Shown here: piece by piece, positions 42,663-51,791 of the stretch
Layout of the letters: each line of letters opens with the position of its first letter
Position numbering within the stretch: the stretch's first letter is position 1
DNA from: Actinomyces massiliensis 4401292
Lineage (GTDB): Bacteria > Actinomycetota > Actinomycetes > Actinomycetales > Actinomycetaceae
DNA: 64,000 nucleotides
Direction: 5' to 3'
Assembly: GCF_000269805.1 (NCBI RefSeq)
Contig: NZ_JH711481.1
Location: 1,548,850 to 1,612,849, forward strand
Program-made: the position numbers and the translations under genes
Notes under the pieces: model-generated
The model's database searches: none
The model's input: only the letters and a program-made list of their open reading frames with translations
What the model was told of the DNA's origin: nothing

Positions 42663-42830
42663 ATGGCTGCCATGAAGCCCAGGACTGGTGACGGGCCGCT
42701 AGAAGTCGTCAAGGAAGGCCGCTCGATCATCATGCGCGTGCCGCTGGAGGGTGGTGGCCGTCTGGTTGTTGAGATCACGCCCGATGAGATCAAGGATCTC
42801 CAGGAGGCGCTGGCCTCCGTGAAGTACTGA
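42663..42830 (+). CDS. DUF3117 family small protein
   Basis: The 55-residue protein MAAMKPRTGDGPLEVVKEGR... with MRVPLEGGGRLVVEITPDEI is a near-consensus DUF3117 protein, a small family specific to actinobacteria and of unknown function. GAAAGGGGAG lies before the ATG, and a TAGAAT hexamer at 42605-42610 is a likely -10, giving a leader of about 45 nt, unlike the leaderless genes around it. A hairpin at 42932-42957 probably ends the transcript. Confidence 0.93.
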   Translation: MAAMKPRTGDGPLEVVKEGRSIIMRVPLEGGGRLVVEITPDEIKDLQEALASVKY

Positions 42831-42931
42831 TTCTCGATCCGCACAGACCCGCACAGATCGGCTCAGACTTCCTCAGACCTGCTCAGATCTCTTCAATAGT
42901 ATGCGGCGCCTGCCGCAGTAAGTAACGACGA

Positions 42932-42957
42932 GGACCGGGTCCCCGAGGGCCCGGTCC
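42932..42957 (+). terminator. Probable terminator after the DUF3117 gene
   Basis: GGACCGGG (42932-42939) pairs with CCCGGTCC (42950-42957) around a 10-nt loop, followed by TTGTGCTATT. It lies about 100 bp after the DUF3117 stop and may serve both strands, since the methyltransferase gene ends beyond it. Confidence 0.55.
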
Positions 42958-43010
42958 TTGTGCTATTCCTGCACCGCTTCATTCAGGTCATTCAGGTCAT
43001 TTCAGGCCCG

Positions 43011-43646
43011 TCAGGCCTGGCGGACGGCCACCAGCAGTCCATCGCCGACCGGCAGGAGCGACACGAGAAGACCGTCGTGATCGCGCAGGGACTTGCCCAG
43101 CTCGCGTGCCGCGACCGTGGTGGGGTCGCGTCGAGCGGGATCGGCCACGTGATCGTTCCACAGGGCCCGGGTGATGGCAAGGACGCCGCCGACGCGCAGC
43201 ATGCGCAGTGCCGGCCCGGCCAGCTTGATCGACTCCTCCGGATCGATGTCGAGCACGACCATGTCGTAGGAGCGGGCCGCCATGCGGGGCATGACGTCGG
43301 AGGCCCTGCCCCGGATGATCCGCGTGCGCGCTCCCGGATATCCCGCGGCGTCGAAGGCCCTGCGCGCCTCGCGCTGGAGCTCGGGCTCGACGTCGATGGT
43401 GGTCAGCACCCCGTCCGAACCCATTCCGCCGAGCAGGCACAGCCCCGAGACCCCGGTGCCGGTGCCGACCTCCGCCACGGACTTCGCCGCCACGGCGGCC
43501 GCGAGCATCTTCAGGGCGGCGCCCGTGGCTGAGGAGACGGGGGCGATGCCGAGCTCGATGCCGCGCAGCCGGGCGTCGGCGATCTGCTCGTCCTCGCTGG
43601 GGAACTCCTCGGTGTAGGACCAGCTCAAGGTCTTGTCGGCACTCAC
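43011..43646 (-). CDS. O-methyltransferase (SAM-dependent, family 3-like)
   Basis: From GTG 43646 the protein has 211 residues. It contains the SAM-binding motif VAEVGTGTGVSGLCLLGGMG, TTIDVEPELQREARRAFDAA, YDMVVLDIDPEE and GGVLAITRALWNDHVADPA, typical of small catechol-type O-methyltransferases in actinobacteria. The metal-binding DxD and the DN pair of catechol methyltransferases are only partly recognisable. The substrate is unknown. It is divergent from tatB, with about 210 bp between the starts. Confidence 0.88.
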   Translation of the reverse strand: MSADKTLSWSYTEEFPSEDEQIADARLRGIELGIAPVSSATGAALKMLAAAVAAKSVAEVGTGTGVSGLCLLGGMGSDGVLTTIDVEPELQREARRAFDAAGYPGARTRIIRGRASDVMPRMAARSYDMVVLDIDPEESIKLAGPALRMLRVGGVLAITRALWNDHVADPARRDPTTVAARELGKSLRDHDGLLVSLLPVGDGLLVAVRQA

Positions 43647-43856
43647 CGTTCCACCTTCCGTGCTGCGACCGGTGGTCGCGTGGGATCGGATCTGCCCGTG
43701 CACGGCCCTGAGGGGCGGCGCGGGCGAACACACTCATTGTTCCAGGTTGTGGGCGGATCAACGGTATCGCCACTGGCGATGCGCATGCCTCCGGGGTGCG
43801 ACGGCGCACGTCCCGCATGGTGATCGGGTCCCGCGCTTGGTCCCTATACTGTTGGC

Positions 43857-44717
43857 GTGCTAGGCGTCTCAGGTTCCGAATTCCTCGTCATCATCCTGGT
43901 GGCGGTCATCGTCATCGGGCCTCAGCGTCTGCCCGAGTACACCCGCAAGCTGACTCAGGCCGTGCGGCGGCTCAGGGTATTCCTGGACGACGCCAAGGAG
44001 CAGATCGCCGAGGAGGTCGGCCCGGAGCTCGCGGACCTCAATCTGTCCGACCTCGATCCGCGCAACTACGACCCGCGCAAGATCGTGCGCGACGCCCTGG
44101 GGGAGGACCTCGACGCCATCCGCAAGGACCTTGCCAATCCGATCCAGTCGGTCGCCAAGGATGCCAGGGACGCGGCCTCCGATGCCGTTAAGACCGAGGC
44201 CGCCTCCCGCTCGAAGAAGTCCCTGAGCCGGATGATCGACGACAGGGCCGAGCAGGCTCGCGAGGAGCGCCGGGCGCAGCCTGAGGCTGACACCGAGCCG
44301 GTCGAGTCGGTTGAGACTGCCGGGGAGGCGCAGGCTGTTGAGGCTGACGCCGAGCCGGTCGAGTCGGTTGAGGCTGCCGATGAGGCTGTTGAGGCTGACG
44401 CCGAGCCGGTCGAGCCGGATGAGGCTGTAGAGGTTGCCGGGGATGCTCAGGATGCTGAAGATGCTCAGGATGCCGAGCTTGACGTCGAGCCGGTTGAGCT
44501 GGATGAGCCCGCTGAGGCCCCGACTCCGATCCCCTCGAGCCTGGTCGATGAGATCAATGAGATCGAGGAGGCCGGGGAGGCGATCCGGCCGATCCGCCGG
44601 GTGCGGCCGGTGTCCCCGCGAGAGATCGTGCGCGCGGCCAACGCCGCCGCCCGTACACGCGCAGAGGCTGCCGAGGCGCCCGAGGTCGTGATGGCCGCCG
44701 ATCCCTCTGATTCCTAG
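43857..44717 (+). CDS. tatB: Sec-independent protein translocase subunit TatB
   Basis: The protein starts MLGVSGSEFLVIILVAVIVI, the TatB membrane helix, followed by GPQRLPEYTRKLTQAVRRLR (the conserved GP hinge and amphipathic helix). It then has a long cytoplasmic tail. The tail, residues 140-245, is built of acidic repeats (DAEPVESVEAADEAVE and variants) not found in most TatB proteins, giving 286 residues. TATACT (43845-43850) ends six bases before the GTG, so the mRNA is probably leaderless. tatA and tatC are not in the window. Confidence 0.88.
   Translation: MLGVSGSEFLVIILVAVIVIGPQRLPEYTRKLTQAVRRLRVFLDDAKEQIAEEVGPELADLNLSDLDPRNYDPRKIVRDALGEDLDAIRKDLANPIQSVAKDARDAASDAVKTEAASRSKKSLSRMIDDRAEQAREERRAQPEADTEPVESVETAGEAQAVEADAEPVESVEAADEAVEADAEPVEPDEAVEVAGDAQDAEDAQDAELDVEPVELDEPAEAPTPIPSSLVDEINEIEEAGEAIRPIRRVRPVSPREIVRAANAAARTRAEAAEAPEVVMAADPSDS
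44287..44430 (+). repeat. In-frame repeats in tatB encoding acidic tail
   Basis: A unit like GCTGACGCCGAGCCGGTCGA followed by GTCGGTTGAGGCTGCC occurs about three times with small changes. Repeat number may vary between strains without breaking the frame. Confidence 0.55.
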
Positions 44718-44812
44718 GATTCCTCGGTCGGCGCCTGAACCGCTGAACTACATCAGCCGTGGGCGATCGACAGGACAGCGCCGCAGCCAGTCGGTTCCGC
44801 GCAGTCCTCCGC

Positions 44813-45958
44813 TCAGTTCGCCACGTTGAGGCTCAGCCGCCGACCCGCCAGCCCGCGGGAGCGGTGCACGAGCCTGCGGGCCACGTCCACCAGCTCCGCG
44901 GCCGCCGGGGCGTCCGCGGCGGGCTCGCCGTCCTGCGCCACCGTCGCGGGCGCGCCGACGTCGGATCCCTCTCGCAGACGGATATCCAGGGGCAGTTGGG
45001 CCAGGAGCGGCACCTCGTATCCCAGCGTCCGGGTCAGCGAGTCGCTGACCGTCCGGCCGCCGCCGGAGCCGAAGATCTCCAGGCGCGAGCCATCGGCCTG
45101 CGGCATGTAGGACATGTTCTCGATGACGCCGACGACCTTCTGATTGGTCTGAGTGGCGATGAGCCCGGTGCGCTCGGCGACCTCGGCCGCAGCCGTCTGC
45201 GGAGTGGTCACCACCAGGATCTCGGCGTTCGGCAGGAGCTGAGCCACGGAGATCGTCACGTCCCCGGTGCCGGGGGGCAGATCGAGCAGGAGGACGTCCA
45301 GATCTCCCCAGAAGACGTCGGAGAGGAACTGCTGGACCGCCCGGTGGAGCATCGGGCCGCGCCAGATGACCGGCTGCCTGGACTCCACGAACATCCCGAT
45401 GGAGATGACCTTCACCCCGTAGGCCACCGGCGGGACGATCATGCCGTCCAGCTGGGTGGGGACCCGCTCCACGCCCAGCATGCGGGGGATGGAGAAGCCG
45501 TAGATGTCGGCGTCGACGACGCCCACGCTCAGGCCCTGGGCCGCCATGGCCGCCGCGAGGTTGGCGGTCACCGAGGACTTGCCCACCCCGCCCTTGCCGG
45601 AGGTCACCGCGTACACGCGCGTGAGACTGCCCGGCTGGGTGAAGGGGATGACCGGTTCCGCGGCGCCGCCGCGCAGCCGAGTGCGCAGCTCGGCCTTCTG
45701 CTCGTCGGTCATGACGCCCAGGTGCACGCTCACCTCGGTGACGCCCTCGACCCCGCCGACCTCGCGACGCGTGTCCTCCGTGATCGTGTCCTTCAGGGGG
45801 CAGCCGGCCACGGTCAGCAGAACGCCGACGCTCACGGCGCCCGATTCGCTGATCTCGACCGATTCGACCATGCCGAGATCGGTGATCGAGCGGTGGAGCT
45901 CAGGATCGATGACTCGACCGAGAGCCTCGCGAACTGCGTCTTCGGTAGGTGCGGACAT
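44813..45958 (-). CDS. Mrp/NBP35-type P-loop ATPase (iron-sulfur cluster carrier)
   Basis: The 381-residue protein has an N-terminal MIP18/DUF59 domain (REALGRVIDPELHRSITDLG) and an ATPase domain with the deviant Walker A SGKGGVGKSSVTANLAAAMA, VDADIYGFSIPRMLG and LLLDLPPGTGDVTISVAQL. Mrp proteins carry Fe-S clusters to apoproteins. The CXXC that bridges the cluster in many homologs is absent at the ENMSYMPQADG position, as in some other actinobacterial Mrp proteins. TAGGAT ends six bases before the ATG, suggesting a leaderless mRNA. Confidence 0.93.
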   Translation of the reverse strand: MSAPTEDAVREALGRVIDPELHRSITDLGMVESVEISESGAVSVGVLLTVAGCPLKDTITEDTRREVGGVEGVTEVSVHLGVMTDEQKAELRTRLRGGAAEPVIPFTQPGSLTRVYAVTSGKGGVGKSSVTANLAAAMAAQGLSVGVVDADIYGFSIPRMLGVERVPTQLDGMIVPPVAYGVKVISIGMFVESRQPVIWRGPMLHRAVQQFLSDVFWGDLDVLLLDLPPGTGDVTISVAQLLPNAEILVVTTPQTAAAEVAERTGLIATQTNQKVVGVIENMSYMPQADGSRLEIFGSGGGRTVSDSLTRTLGYEVPLLAQLPLDIRLREGSDVGAPATVAQDGEPAADAPAAAELVDVARRLVHRSRGLAGRRLSLNVAN

Positions 45959-46122
45959 GACGCCATCCTAAGTGCGTCCGTGCAGGAACCGTCGTGGTGC
46001 ACAGCACGTTGAAACGGTTCGGTTCTCGTGTCCCGAGGGCCTGCCGGGATAACGACAGCGTAACCTGGATCGGCCGCCATGTGCGGATGACATCCCCTCC
46101 TGCGAGTCGGAAAGAGAAGCGC

Positions 46123-48006
46123 ATGACTTCGACGCAGCGCTCCACCAACCCAACACCCGCATCTCAACGGGGCCGGATCGGCCGGATCGGCGGCCTTGAT
46201 GGGCTGCGGGCCATCGCGGTCGCCCTCGTCCTCGTCTACCACCTCATTCCCGGGGTCCTTCCCGGCGGGATGGTGGGGGTCGATGCCTTCTTCGTCATCT
46301 CGGGATTCCTCATCACCAGTCTTCTGCTCCTCGAGCAGCGCCGCACGGGGCGCATCGACCTCAGGCGCTTCTGGATCAGGCGCCTGCGCCGTATCGTGCC
46401 CGCACTCGTCGCCGCCGTAGCCGTGGTCGTGGCCCTGGCCGCCTGCATAGGGGGCGATGCCCTGCTGGCCGTGCGGCGCCAGGTCCTCAGCTCGATCCTG
46501 CTGGCCTACAACTGGGCGGAGATCATCGGCGGATCGTCCTACTTCGACCAGACTCAGCCCCTCCTGCTGACCAACGTGTGGTCGCTGGCGGTGGAGGAGC
46601 AGTTCTATCTCCTGTGGCCGCTGGTCATCGTCGCCTTCCTGTCGCGGGGCCCGTCGTGGACGCGGCGCAGGTTCGCCGCCCTCGCCCTGGGGCTCTCGGT
46701 GGGCTCGGCCGCCTGGGCCCTGCACCTCATGGGGCAGGGGGAGTCCCCCTCGCGCGTCTACATGGGAACCGACACCCACGCCTTCGGGCTCATGATGGGC
46801 GCCGCCCTGGCCCTGTGGCACGGGCGCGCGACGGAGGGGCTGACCCTGACCCCTCAGCGCCCGGAGCTGCGCCGGGCGCGGGGGCTGCTGGGATGGGCGG
46901 GCCTGGCCGGTCTGCTCATCGTGGCCTGCGTCTCCGACGGGGACGCCATGGCGCAGCCCGGCGGCCTCGGGCCCGTGCCCGCGCTCATCATCGCGTCCGT
47001 GTGCGCCCTCGCCGTCGTGCAGGCCCTCACCGGTGAGGTCGCTCTCGCCGCCGGACCGGCACAGCGATTGTCGCGCCTGCTGCAGGCCGAGCCGCTGCAA
47101 TGGGTGGGCTCGCGCTCCTACGGGCTGTACCTGTGGCACTGGCCCCTGGGGGTCCTGGCCTTCTACGCCATTCCGCCGACGGTCAGCCCCTGGGTGGTGG
47201 CGCTCGGCGTCCTGGGGCTGACGCTGTGCGCCACCGAGCTGTCCTACGTCTACATCGAGACCCCCGTGCGGCGCGACGGCCTGATCAGCTGGCTGCGACG
47301 GGCCGTACAGCTGCGGCCGCCTCAGATCGTCCCACTGGGGGGAGGGCTCACCGCCGTCGTCCTCCTCATCGTTCTCGCCTTCTCCTCCCAGCCCGGCCAA
47401 TCCACGGCCCAGCAGGCGATTGCGGCCGGGGGCGAGGCCCTCGGCACTCCGGCCGCGGATGCGGCCTCCGACCCGGCATCGGGCGCCTCCGATGCCGCCT
47501 CCTCTGAGAGCGCGAGCCCATTCACCGGCGCGGAGGTCACCGTCATCGGCGACTCCGTGACGGTCGCCGCGGCGCCGAGCCTGGAGGCGAGCCTGCCGGG
47601 GATCTCCATCAACGCCGAGGTCTCGCGGTCCGTGTACGCCGCCGTCCCCACGCTCCAGGATCTCGACGCCGCCGGCGCCAGGCCCTGCGTCGTCGTCGCC
47701 CTGGCCACCAACGGCCCGATCGAGACGGACCAGCTCGACTCGATCCTGGACTACCTCGGGCCCGACCGCAGGCTCGTTCTCGTCACCGGCTACGGCCCCG
47801 CGCGCACGACCTGGATCCCGCCGGCCAACGAGGCGCTGCACGCCTTCGCGCAGGACCATCCCGATCAGGTCGCGGTGGCGGACTGGCAGGCCGCCGTTTC
47901 CGGACACCCCGACCTCCTGGTGGACGATCAGGTCCACCCCCAGCCGGCGGGCGCCGAGCTCTACGCGCAGACGGTCACGGACGCGATCGCGAGCCTCGAG
48001 CGCTAG
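46123..48006 (+). CDS. OafA/YrhL-type acyltransferase with C-terminal SGNH domain
   Basis: The 627-residue membrane protein has an acyltransferase-3 domain with about ten helices: GLDGLRAIAVALVLVYHLIP (catalytic-type His), VGVDAFFVISGFLITSLLLL, RRFWIRRLRRIVPALV and VWSLAVEEQFYLLWPLVI. After helix 11 a Ser/Ala linker leads to an SGNH esterase-like domain with VTVIGDSVTVAA and a terminal DDQVHPQPAGAELYA Asp-His pair. Such two-domain proteins O-acetylate cell-wall or surface glycans. ATG 46123 follows AAAGAGAAG; an in-frame ATG at 46087 is an alternative. Confidence 0.88.
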   Translation: MTSTQRSTNPTPASQRGRIGRIGGLDGLRAIAVALVLVYHLIPGVLPGGMVGVDAFFVISGFLITSLLLLEQRRTGRIDLRRFWIRRLRRIVPALVAAVAVVVALAACIGGDALLAVRRQVLSSILLAYNWAEIIGGSSYFDQTQPLLLTNVWSLAVEEQFYLLWPLVIVAFLSRGPSWTRRRFAALALGLSVGSAAWALHLMGQGESPSRVYMGTDTHAFGLMMGAALALWHGRATEGLTLTPQRPELRRARGLLGWAGLAGLLIVACVSDGDAMAQPGGLGPVPALIIASVCALAVVQALTGEVALAAGPAQRLSRLLQAEPLQWVGSRSYGLYLWHWPLGVLAFYAIPPTVSPWVVALGVLGLTLCATELSYVYIETPVRRDGLISWLRRAVQLRPPQIVPLGGGLTAVVLLIVLAFSSQPGQSTAQQAIAAGGEALGTPAADAASDPASGASDAASSESASPFTGAEVTVIGDSVTVAAAPSLEASLPGISINAEVSRSVYAAVPTLQDLDAAGARPCVVVALATNGPIETDQLDSILDYLGPDRRLVLVTGYGPARTTWIPPANEALHAFAQDHPDQVAVADWQAAVSGHPDLLVDDQVHPQPAGAELYAQTVTDAIASLER

Positions 48007-48638
48007 CCGCCCTGAGGCCGCGTCGAGTGCGAGTGCGTCGCGTACGACGACCGCGACGAGTACGGGTGCGACGAGTGCGACTCCGGCTCGTCGGTCTCCT
48101 CGGAGAGCTCCTCCACGATCTCGCCGACGATCTCCTCGCGCGAGCGGCGCTCCTCGGTGAGCAGCTCCTCCAGCAGGTCGCGCAACTCGGAGCGCACGAA
48201 GTCGCGGGTGGCGACATCGTTCATGGCCAGGCGCAGCGAGGCTATCTCGCGGGTGAGGAACTCGGTGTCCTCCAGGTTGCGCTGGGCGCGCTGGCGGTCC
48301 TGCTCGGCGGTGACGCGGTCGCGGTCGTCCTGCCGGTTCTGGGCCAGCAGGATCAGAGGCGCTGAGTAGGACGCCTGGGTGGAGAAGGCCAGGTTGAGCA
48401 GGATGAAGGGGTAGGGGTCCCAGGCGGCCCCCTCATTGATCTTCACCAGGAGCATGTTCGCCGCGATCCACGCCACCACGAACACCGTCATGTAGAGGAC
48501 GAACTTCGGCGAGCCCATGAACCGGGCCGTGGCCTCGGCGAAGCGCCCGAAGCCGTCGGAGCGCGAGGATCCCGGCCGGAACCAGCGCATCCACCGCGAG
48601 CGGGACCGGGTCACCGGCTGGTCGAGCTGGTCAGGCAT
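48003..48638 (-). CDS. DUF1003 domain membrane protein
   Basis: The 211-residue protein matches DUF1003: a helical N-terminus with ARFMGSPKFVLYMTVFVVAW, the second membrane segment YPFILLNLAFSTQASYSAPLI, then the conserved ILLAQNRQDDRDRVTAEQDR and a long coiled region. The C-terminal 45 residues are acidic then Ser/Arg/Tyr-rich. The function of DUF1003 is unknown. Its start overlaps the 3' end of the MgtE-N/CBS gene, a pairing common in actinobacteria, and its 3' end overlaps the convergent acyltransferase gene by 4 bp. Confidence 0.9.
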   Translation of the reverse strand: MPDQLDQPVTRSRSRWMRWFRPGSSRSDGFGRFAEATARFMGSPKFVLYMTVFVVAWIAANMLLVKINEGAAWDPYPFILLNLAFSTQASYSAPLILLAQNRQDDRDRVTAEQDRQRAQRNLEDTEFLTREIASLRLAMNDVATRDFVRSELRDLLEELLTEERRSREEIVGEIVEELSEETDEPESHSSHPYSSRSSYATHSHSTRPQGG

Positions 48639-49929
48639 TGGCGTTCCTCTCGATCATCTCGTCGGTGACGGCCTCGTCGGCCTCGCGCCAGTCGTCGGGC
48701 ATGAGATGGTCCAGGACGTCGTCGACGGACACGGCCCCGAGCAGCCTGCCGGCCTGATCCAGAACCGGCAGGGCGGTGAGGTTGTAGGTGGCCAGGAGCC
48801 GGGTGACCGTGCCGATCGAGTCATCGGCGTTGACCGGGTCGAGGGCCTTGTCGAGGATGGAGCCGAGCAGGCGCTGCGGGCGCTCGCGCAGAGCCCGCTG
48901 GAAGTGGACCATCCCCAGGAACTGGCCCGTCGGGGACTCCAGCGGAGGGCGGCACACGAAGGCGATCGCCCCGAGCGCCGGCTGGACCTCGGCCTTGCGC
49001 GCCTGCGCCAGGAAGGTCGCCACATTGGCCTCCGGAGGCAGGATGATCGGCTCGGTGGTCATCAGGCCCCCGGCGGTGTACTCGTCGTACCGCATGAGGC
49101 GGCGCACGTCCTCGGCCTCCTCGGGCTGCATCAGTTCGAGCAGCTCGGTGGCCTTCGGCTGGGGGAGGTCCGAGACCAGGTCGGCGGCGTCGTCCGGCTG
49201 CATGGCGTCCAGGACGTCGGCGGCGCGGGAGGCGTCCAGGCCCGACAGCAGGGCGACGGCGTCGTCGGTGGACAGCTCCTCGACGGCGTCGGCCAGGCGC
49301 TCGTCGGACAGCTCGGCGGCCACCTCGATCTGACGGGACAGGGGCAGGTCCGACAGCACATCGGCCAGGTCGGCGGGCTTGAGGTCCTCCATGGTGGCCA
49401 GCAGCGCGGTCGCCCCCTGCTGGTCGGTGCTGCCCGCCAGGCCCGTGACCTCCTCGGGGCGCACCATGAAGGTCTCGCCTCGGCGCAGGCCCAGGGGGCC
49501 GGAGGCGCTGCGCTGGACGAACAGGCGCGTCACCTTCCAGTCCATGCCGCGGTCCCGCTCAATGGCGACATCGCGCACGGTGACGGATCCGGTGCCGTCG
49601 CGCATGGTGACTACGCGGTCGAGCAGCTCGCCCACGACGAGCGTCTCGACATGGCGCTGCTCGAAGCGGCGGATGTTGACCAGTCCGGTGGTGATGACCG
49701 CGCCCGGCTCGATGGCGGTGACCCGCGACAGCGGCAGGAAGACGCGACGGCGCCCGGGCACCTCGATGACCAGGCCCACCGCCCGCGTCTCCCCGCGTAT
49801 CTGGATCAGGACGATGACGTCGTGGACCTTGCCCACCGGATCCCCGAGGGGGTCGAAGACGGTCGTGCCCACGAGGCGGGCGACGAAGACCCTTGAGACA
49901 GTGCGCGTCCTGGTGCTCTCCACAGGCAC
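48631..49929 (-). CDS. MgtE N-terminal and CBS domain protein
   Basis: The 432-residue soluble protein has a PRC-barrel-like N-terminus (VFDPLGDPVGKVHDVIVLIQ), a central MgtE_N superhelix (residues 160-290, repeated patterns such as ELSTDDAVALLSGLDASRAA), and two CBS domains (EDVRRLMRYDEYTAGGLMTT and VDDVLDHLMPDDW). It lacks the MgtE membrane channel. Such proteins probably sense Mg2+ or nucleotides and act with the DUF1003 protein or another transporter; that role is inferred. Confidence 0.88.
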   Translation of the reverse strand: MPVESTRTRTVSRVFVARLVGTTVFDPLGDPVGKVHDVIVLIQIRGETRAVGLVIEVPGRRRVFLPLSRVTAIEPGAVITTGLVNIRRFEQRHVETLVVGELLDRVVTMRDGTGSVTVRDVAIERDRGMDWKVTRLFVQRSASGPLGLRRGETFMVRPEEVTGLAGSTDQQGATALLATMEDLKPADLADVLSDLPLSRQIEVAAELSDERLADAVEELSTDDAVALLSGLDASRAADVLDAMQPDDAADLVSDLPQPKATELLELMQPEEAEDVRRLMRYDEYTAGGLMTTEPIILPPEANVATFLAQARKAEVQPALGAIAFVCRPPLESPTGQFLGMVHFQRALRERPQRLLGSILDKALDPVNADDSIGTVTRLLATYNLTALPVLDQAGRLLGAVSVDDVLDHLMPDDWREADEAVTDEMIERNANA

Positions 49930-50012
49930 AGGATAATGCGCCCTGGGCGTGATGAGCCGGTATCGGGCCCCGGGCGGGCGCGTGGCGCGGGGCGGCGTGG
50001 GACTATGGAGCC

Positions 50013-50909
50013 ATGAGTCATTTCTCCGCGCGACCCGCGCTCTCGACCCGGGGCGGTGTGATGCCCAGGGGCGACGAGGTGGCCTCCTTCGCCAGCTACG
50101 CCGAGGCCCAGCACGCCGTCGATTCCCTGTCCGACGACGGCTTCCCCGTGCAGTGCCTCACCATCATCGGCACCGATCTGCGGCAGGTGGAACGGATCAC
50201 CGGCCGCATGAGCTGGGGGCGGGCGGTGGCCTCCGGGGCCGGCTCGGGGCTGTGGATAGGCCTGTTCTTCGGCGCGATGATGAGTCTGGTGGGCAATGAC
50301 GCGGCCGGCAGCATGAGCATGGTGACGGCGGTGCTCCTGGGAGTGGTGTGGGGGATCGTGTTCCAGGTCGGCTCCTACGCGCTGACCCGCGGTCGGCGCG
50401 ATTTCACCTCGGTGAGCCAGGTCGTCGCCTCGCGCTACTCGATCATCGCCTCGGACCGGGCCGCGGAGGCGGCGCAGGCCCTCGCCGATGTGCCCGGCAA
50501 CCTCTCGCGGGGCGGGGACGCGGCGCGCCGCGCCGAGGAGCGCCGGGTCGCCCGGGAGCAGACGCGCGGCGGCCCCACGGCGTTCGGATCGCGTCCCGAT
50601 GAGCGTCCGCGTTACGGCGTCCGCGTGCCCGAGGGCGTCGACCCCGCTGACTACTCAGGCTCCTCCGGCCCGGCTGAGCCCGGGGACGACCAGTCCGCGC
50701 AGCCGGGCGGGGTGCCGGAGGCGCGCGAGCCGCGCGAGGGCCGTGAGCCGAGTGAGGATCGCGAGCCGAGCCCGCCGCGTGAGCCGGGCCGGCCGCGTGA
50801 GCCGGGCCAGCCGCGCCAGGACCGTGAGCCGAGCGAGGACTTCGACCCCTACCTGCGGCCGGCGTCCGATGAGGGCCGGAGGAACGGATCCGGAGACGAC
50901 CGGGCATGA
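50013..50909 (+). CDS. General stress protein 17M-like membrane protein with charged repeat tail
   Basis: The first 60 residues (ASYAEAQHAVDSLSDDGFPV and IIGTDLRQVERITGRMSWGR) match the general stress protein 17M-like domain. Two membrane helices follow (SGLWIGLFFGAMMSLVG and VTAVLLGVVWGIVFQVGSYA), with FTSVSQVVASRYSIIAS after them. Residues 165-298 are a disordered Arg/Glu/Pro tail with repeats such as REPSEDREPSPPREPGRPRE. Function is unknown. GACTAT lies six bases before the ATG. It overlaps the next gene by ATGA. Confidence 0.82.
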   Translation: MSHFSARPALSTRGGVMPRGDEVASFASYAEAQHAVDSLSDDGFPVQCLTIIGTDLRQVERITGRMSWGRAVASGAGSGLWIGLFFGAMMSLVGNDAAGSMSMVTAVLLGVVWGIVFQVGSYALTRGRRDFTSVSQVVASRYSIIASDRAAEAAQALADVPGNLSRGGDAARRAEERRVAREQTRGGPTAFGSRPDERPRYGVRVPEGVDPADYSGSSGPAEPGDDQSAQPGGVPEAREPREGREPSEDREPSPPREPGRPREPGQPRQDREPSEDFDPYLRPASDEGRRNGSGDDRA

Positions 50910-51763
50910 GCATCCCTGTGGGCCTGTCCAGCGCCTCCCTTATGCCCTCGGGCGTCGAGAATACCTTCGCGCTCGCCTCCGAGCTCGGCTACGACGGCGT
51001 CGAGGTCATGGTGTGGTCCGAGCGCGCCACCCAGGACTCCCGGATCCTGTCCGCACTGTCCGAGCGCCACGGGCAGCCGGTTCTGGCCGTGCACGCTCCC
51101 ACGCTGCTGCTCACCCGCGGGGTCTTCGGCGTCGACCCCTGGGACAAGATCGACCGCTCCATCGAGCTGGCCTTCGCCCTGGGCGCGCCCAACGTCGTTC
51201 TTCACCCGCCCTTCTTCTGGCAGACCCGCTACGCGCGCAGCTTCGTCGCCGGGGTGGCCCTGCGGGAGACGACCACCGGCATGCACCTGTGCGTGGAGAA
51301 CATGTTCACCTGGCGCTCCCGCGATTCCCGCTCGTCGAGGGAGTTCCAGGCATATTCCCCGACCTGGGACCCGGTGGGCCAGGGCTATCACTCGGTCACC
51401 CTGGACATCTCCCACGCGGCCACCTCGGGATCGGACGCCCTGGCCATGGCCCGTGCGCTCGGCCCCACCCTGCGCCACCTCCATCTGACCGACGGCGTGC
51501 CCGGCTTCCGGGACGACCATCTCCTGCCCGGGCAGGGCGATCAGGACTGCGCCGGAGTCCTGTCGCATCTGGCGGACACCGGCTTCGAGGAGCGCGGCGG
51601 CCAGGTCGTCGTCGAGGTCAAGGCCGGCTCCATGAAGGCCGCTGAGCGTCGCGAGGGCCTGGCCAGCGCCCTGGCCTTCGCCCGCGAGCACCTCGAGGGG
51701 GAGGGGTGTACCGAGAGCGTCCACGTCCCCGCGCCCACGCGCAGGCGCTACCGCACCAGCTGA
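50906..51763 (+). CDS. Sugar phosphate isomerase/epimerase family (xylose isomerase-like TIM barrel)
   Basis: The 285-residue protein has VGLSSASLMPSGVENTFALA, ELGYDGVEVMVWS, VLAVHAPTLLLTRGVFGVDP, LGAPNVVLHPPFFWQ, LCVENMFTWRSRDSRSSREF, TLDISHAATSGSD, LRHLHLTDGVPGFRDDHLLPG and VVEVKAGSM. These fit the AP2Ec/IolE-like barrel with Glu, His, Asp and Glu metal ligands. The substrate is unknown. It is translationally coupled to the stress protein gene upstream. Confidence 0.88.
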   Translation: MSIPVGLSSASLMPSGVENTFALASELGYDGVEVMVWSERATQDSRILSALSERHGQPVLAVHAPTLLLTRGVFGVDPWDKIDRSIELAFALGAPNVVLHPPFFWQTRYARSFVAGVALRETTTGMHLCVENMFTWRSRDSRSSREFQAYSPTWDPVGQGYHSVTLDISHAATSGSDALAMARALGPTLRHLHLTDGVPGFRDDHLLPGQGDQDCAGVLSHLADTGFEERGGQVVVEVKAGSMKAAERREGLASALAFAREHLEGEGCTESVHVPAPTRRRYRTS

Positions 51764-51791
51764 TGCGTGTCCGCTGCGCCGTCCCGCTTGC

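Noticed and set aside
50740-50880. Separate repeat element in the stress-protein gene
   Set aside because: The Arg/Glu/Pro repeats are in frame and part of the tail of the encoded protein, not an independent element.
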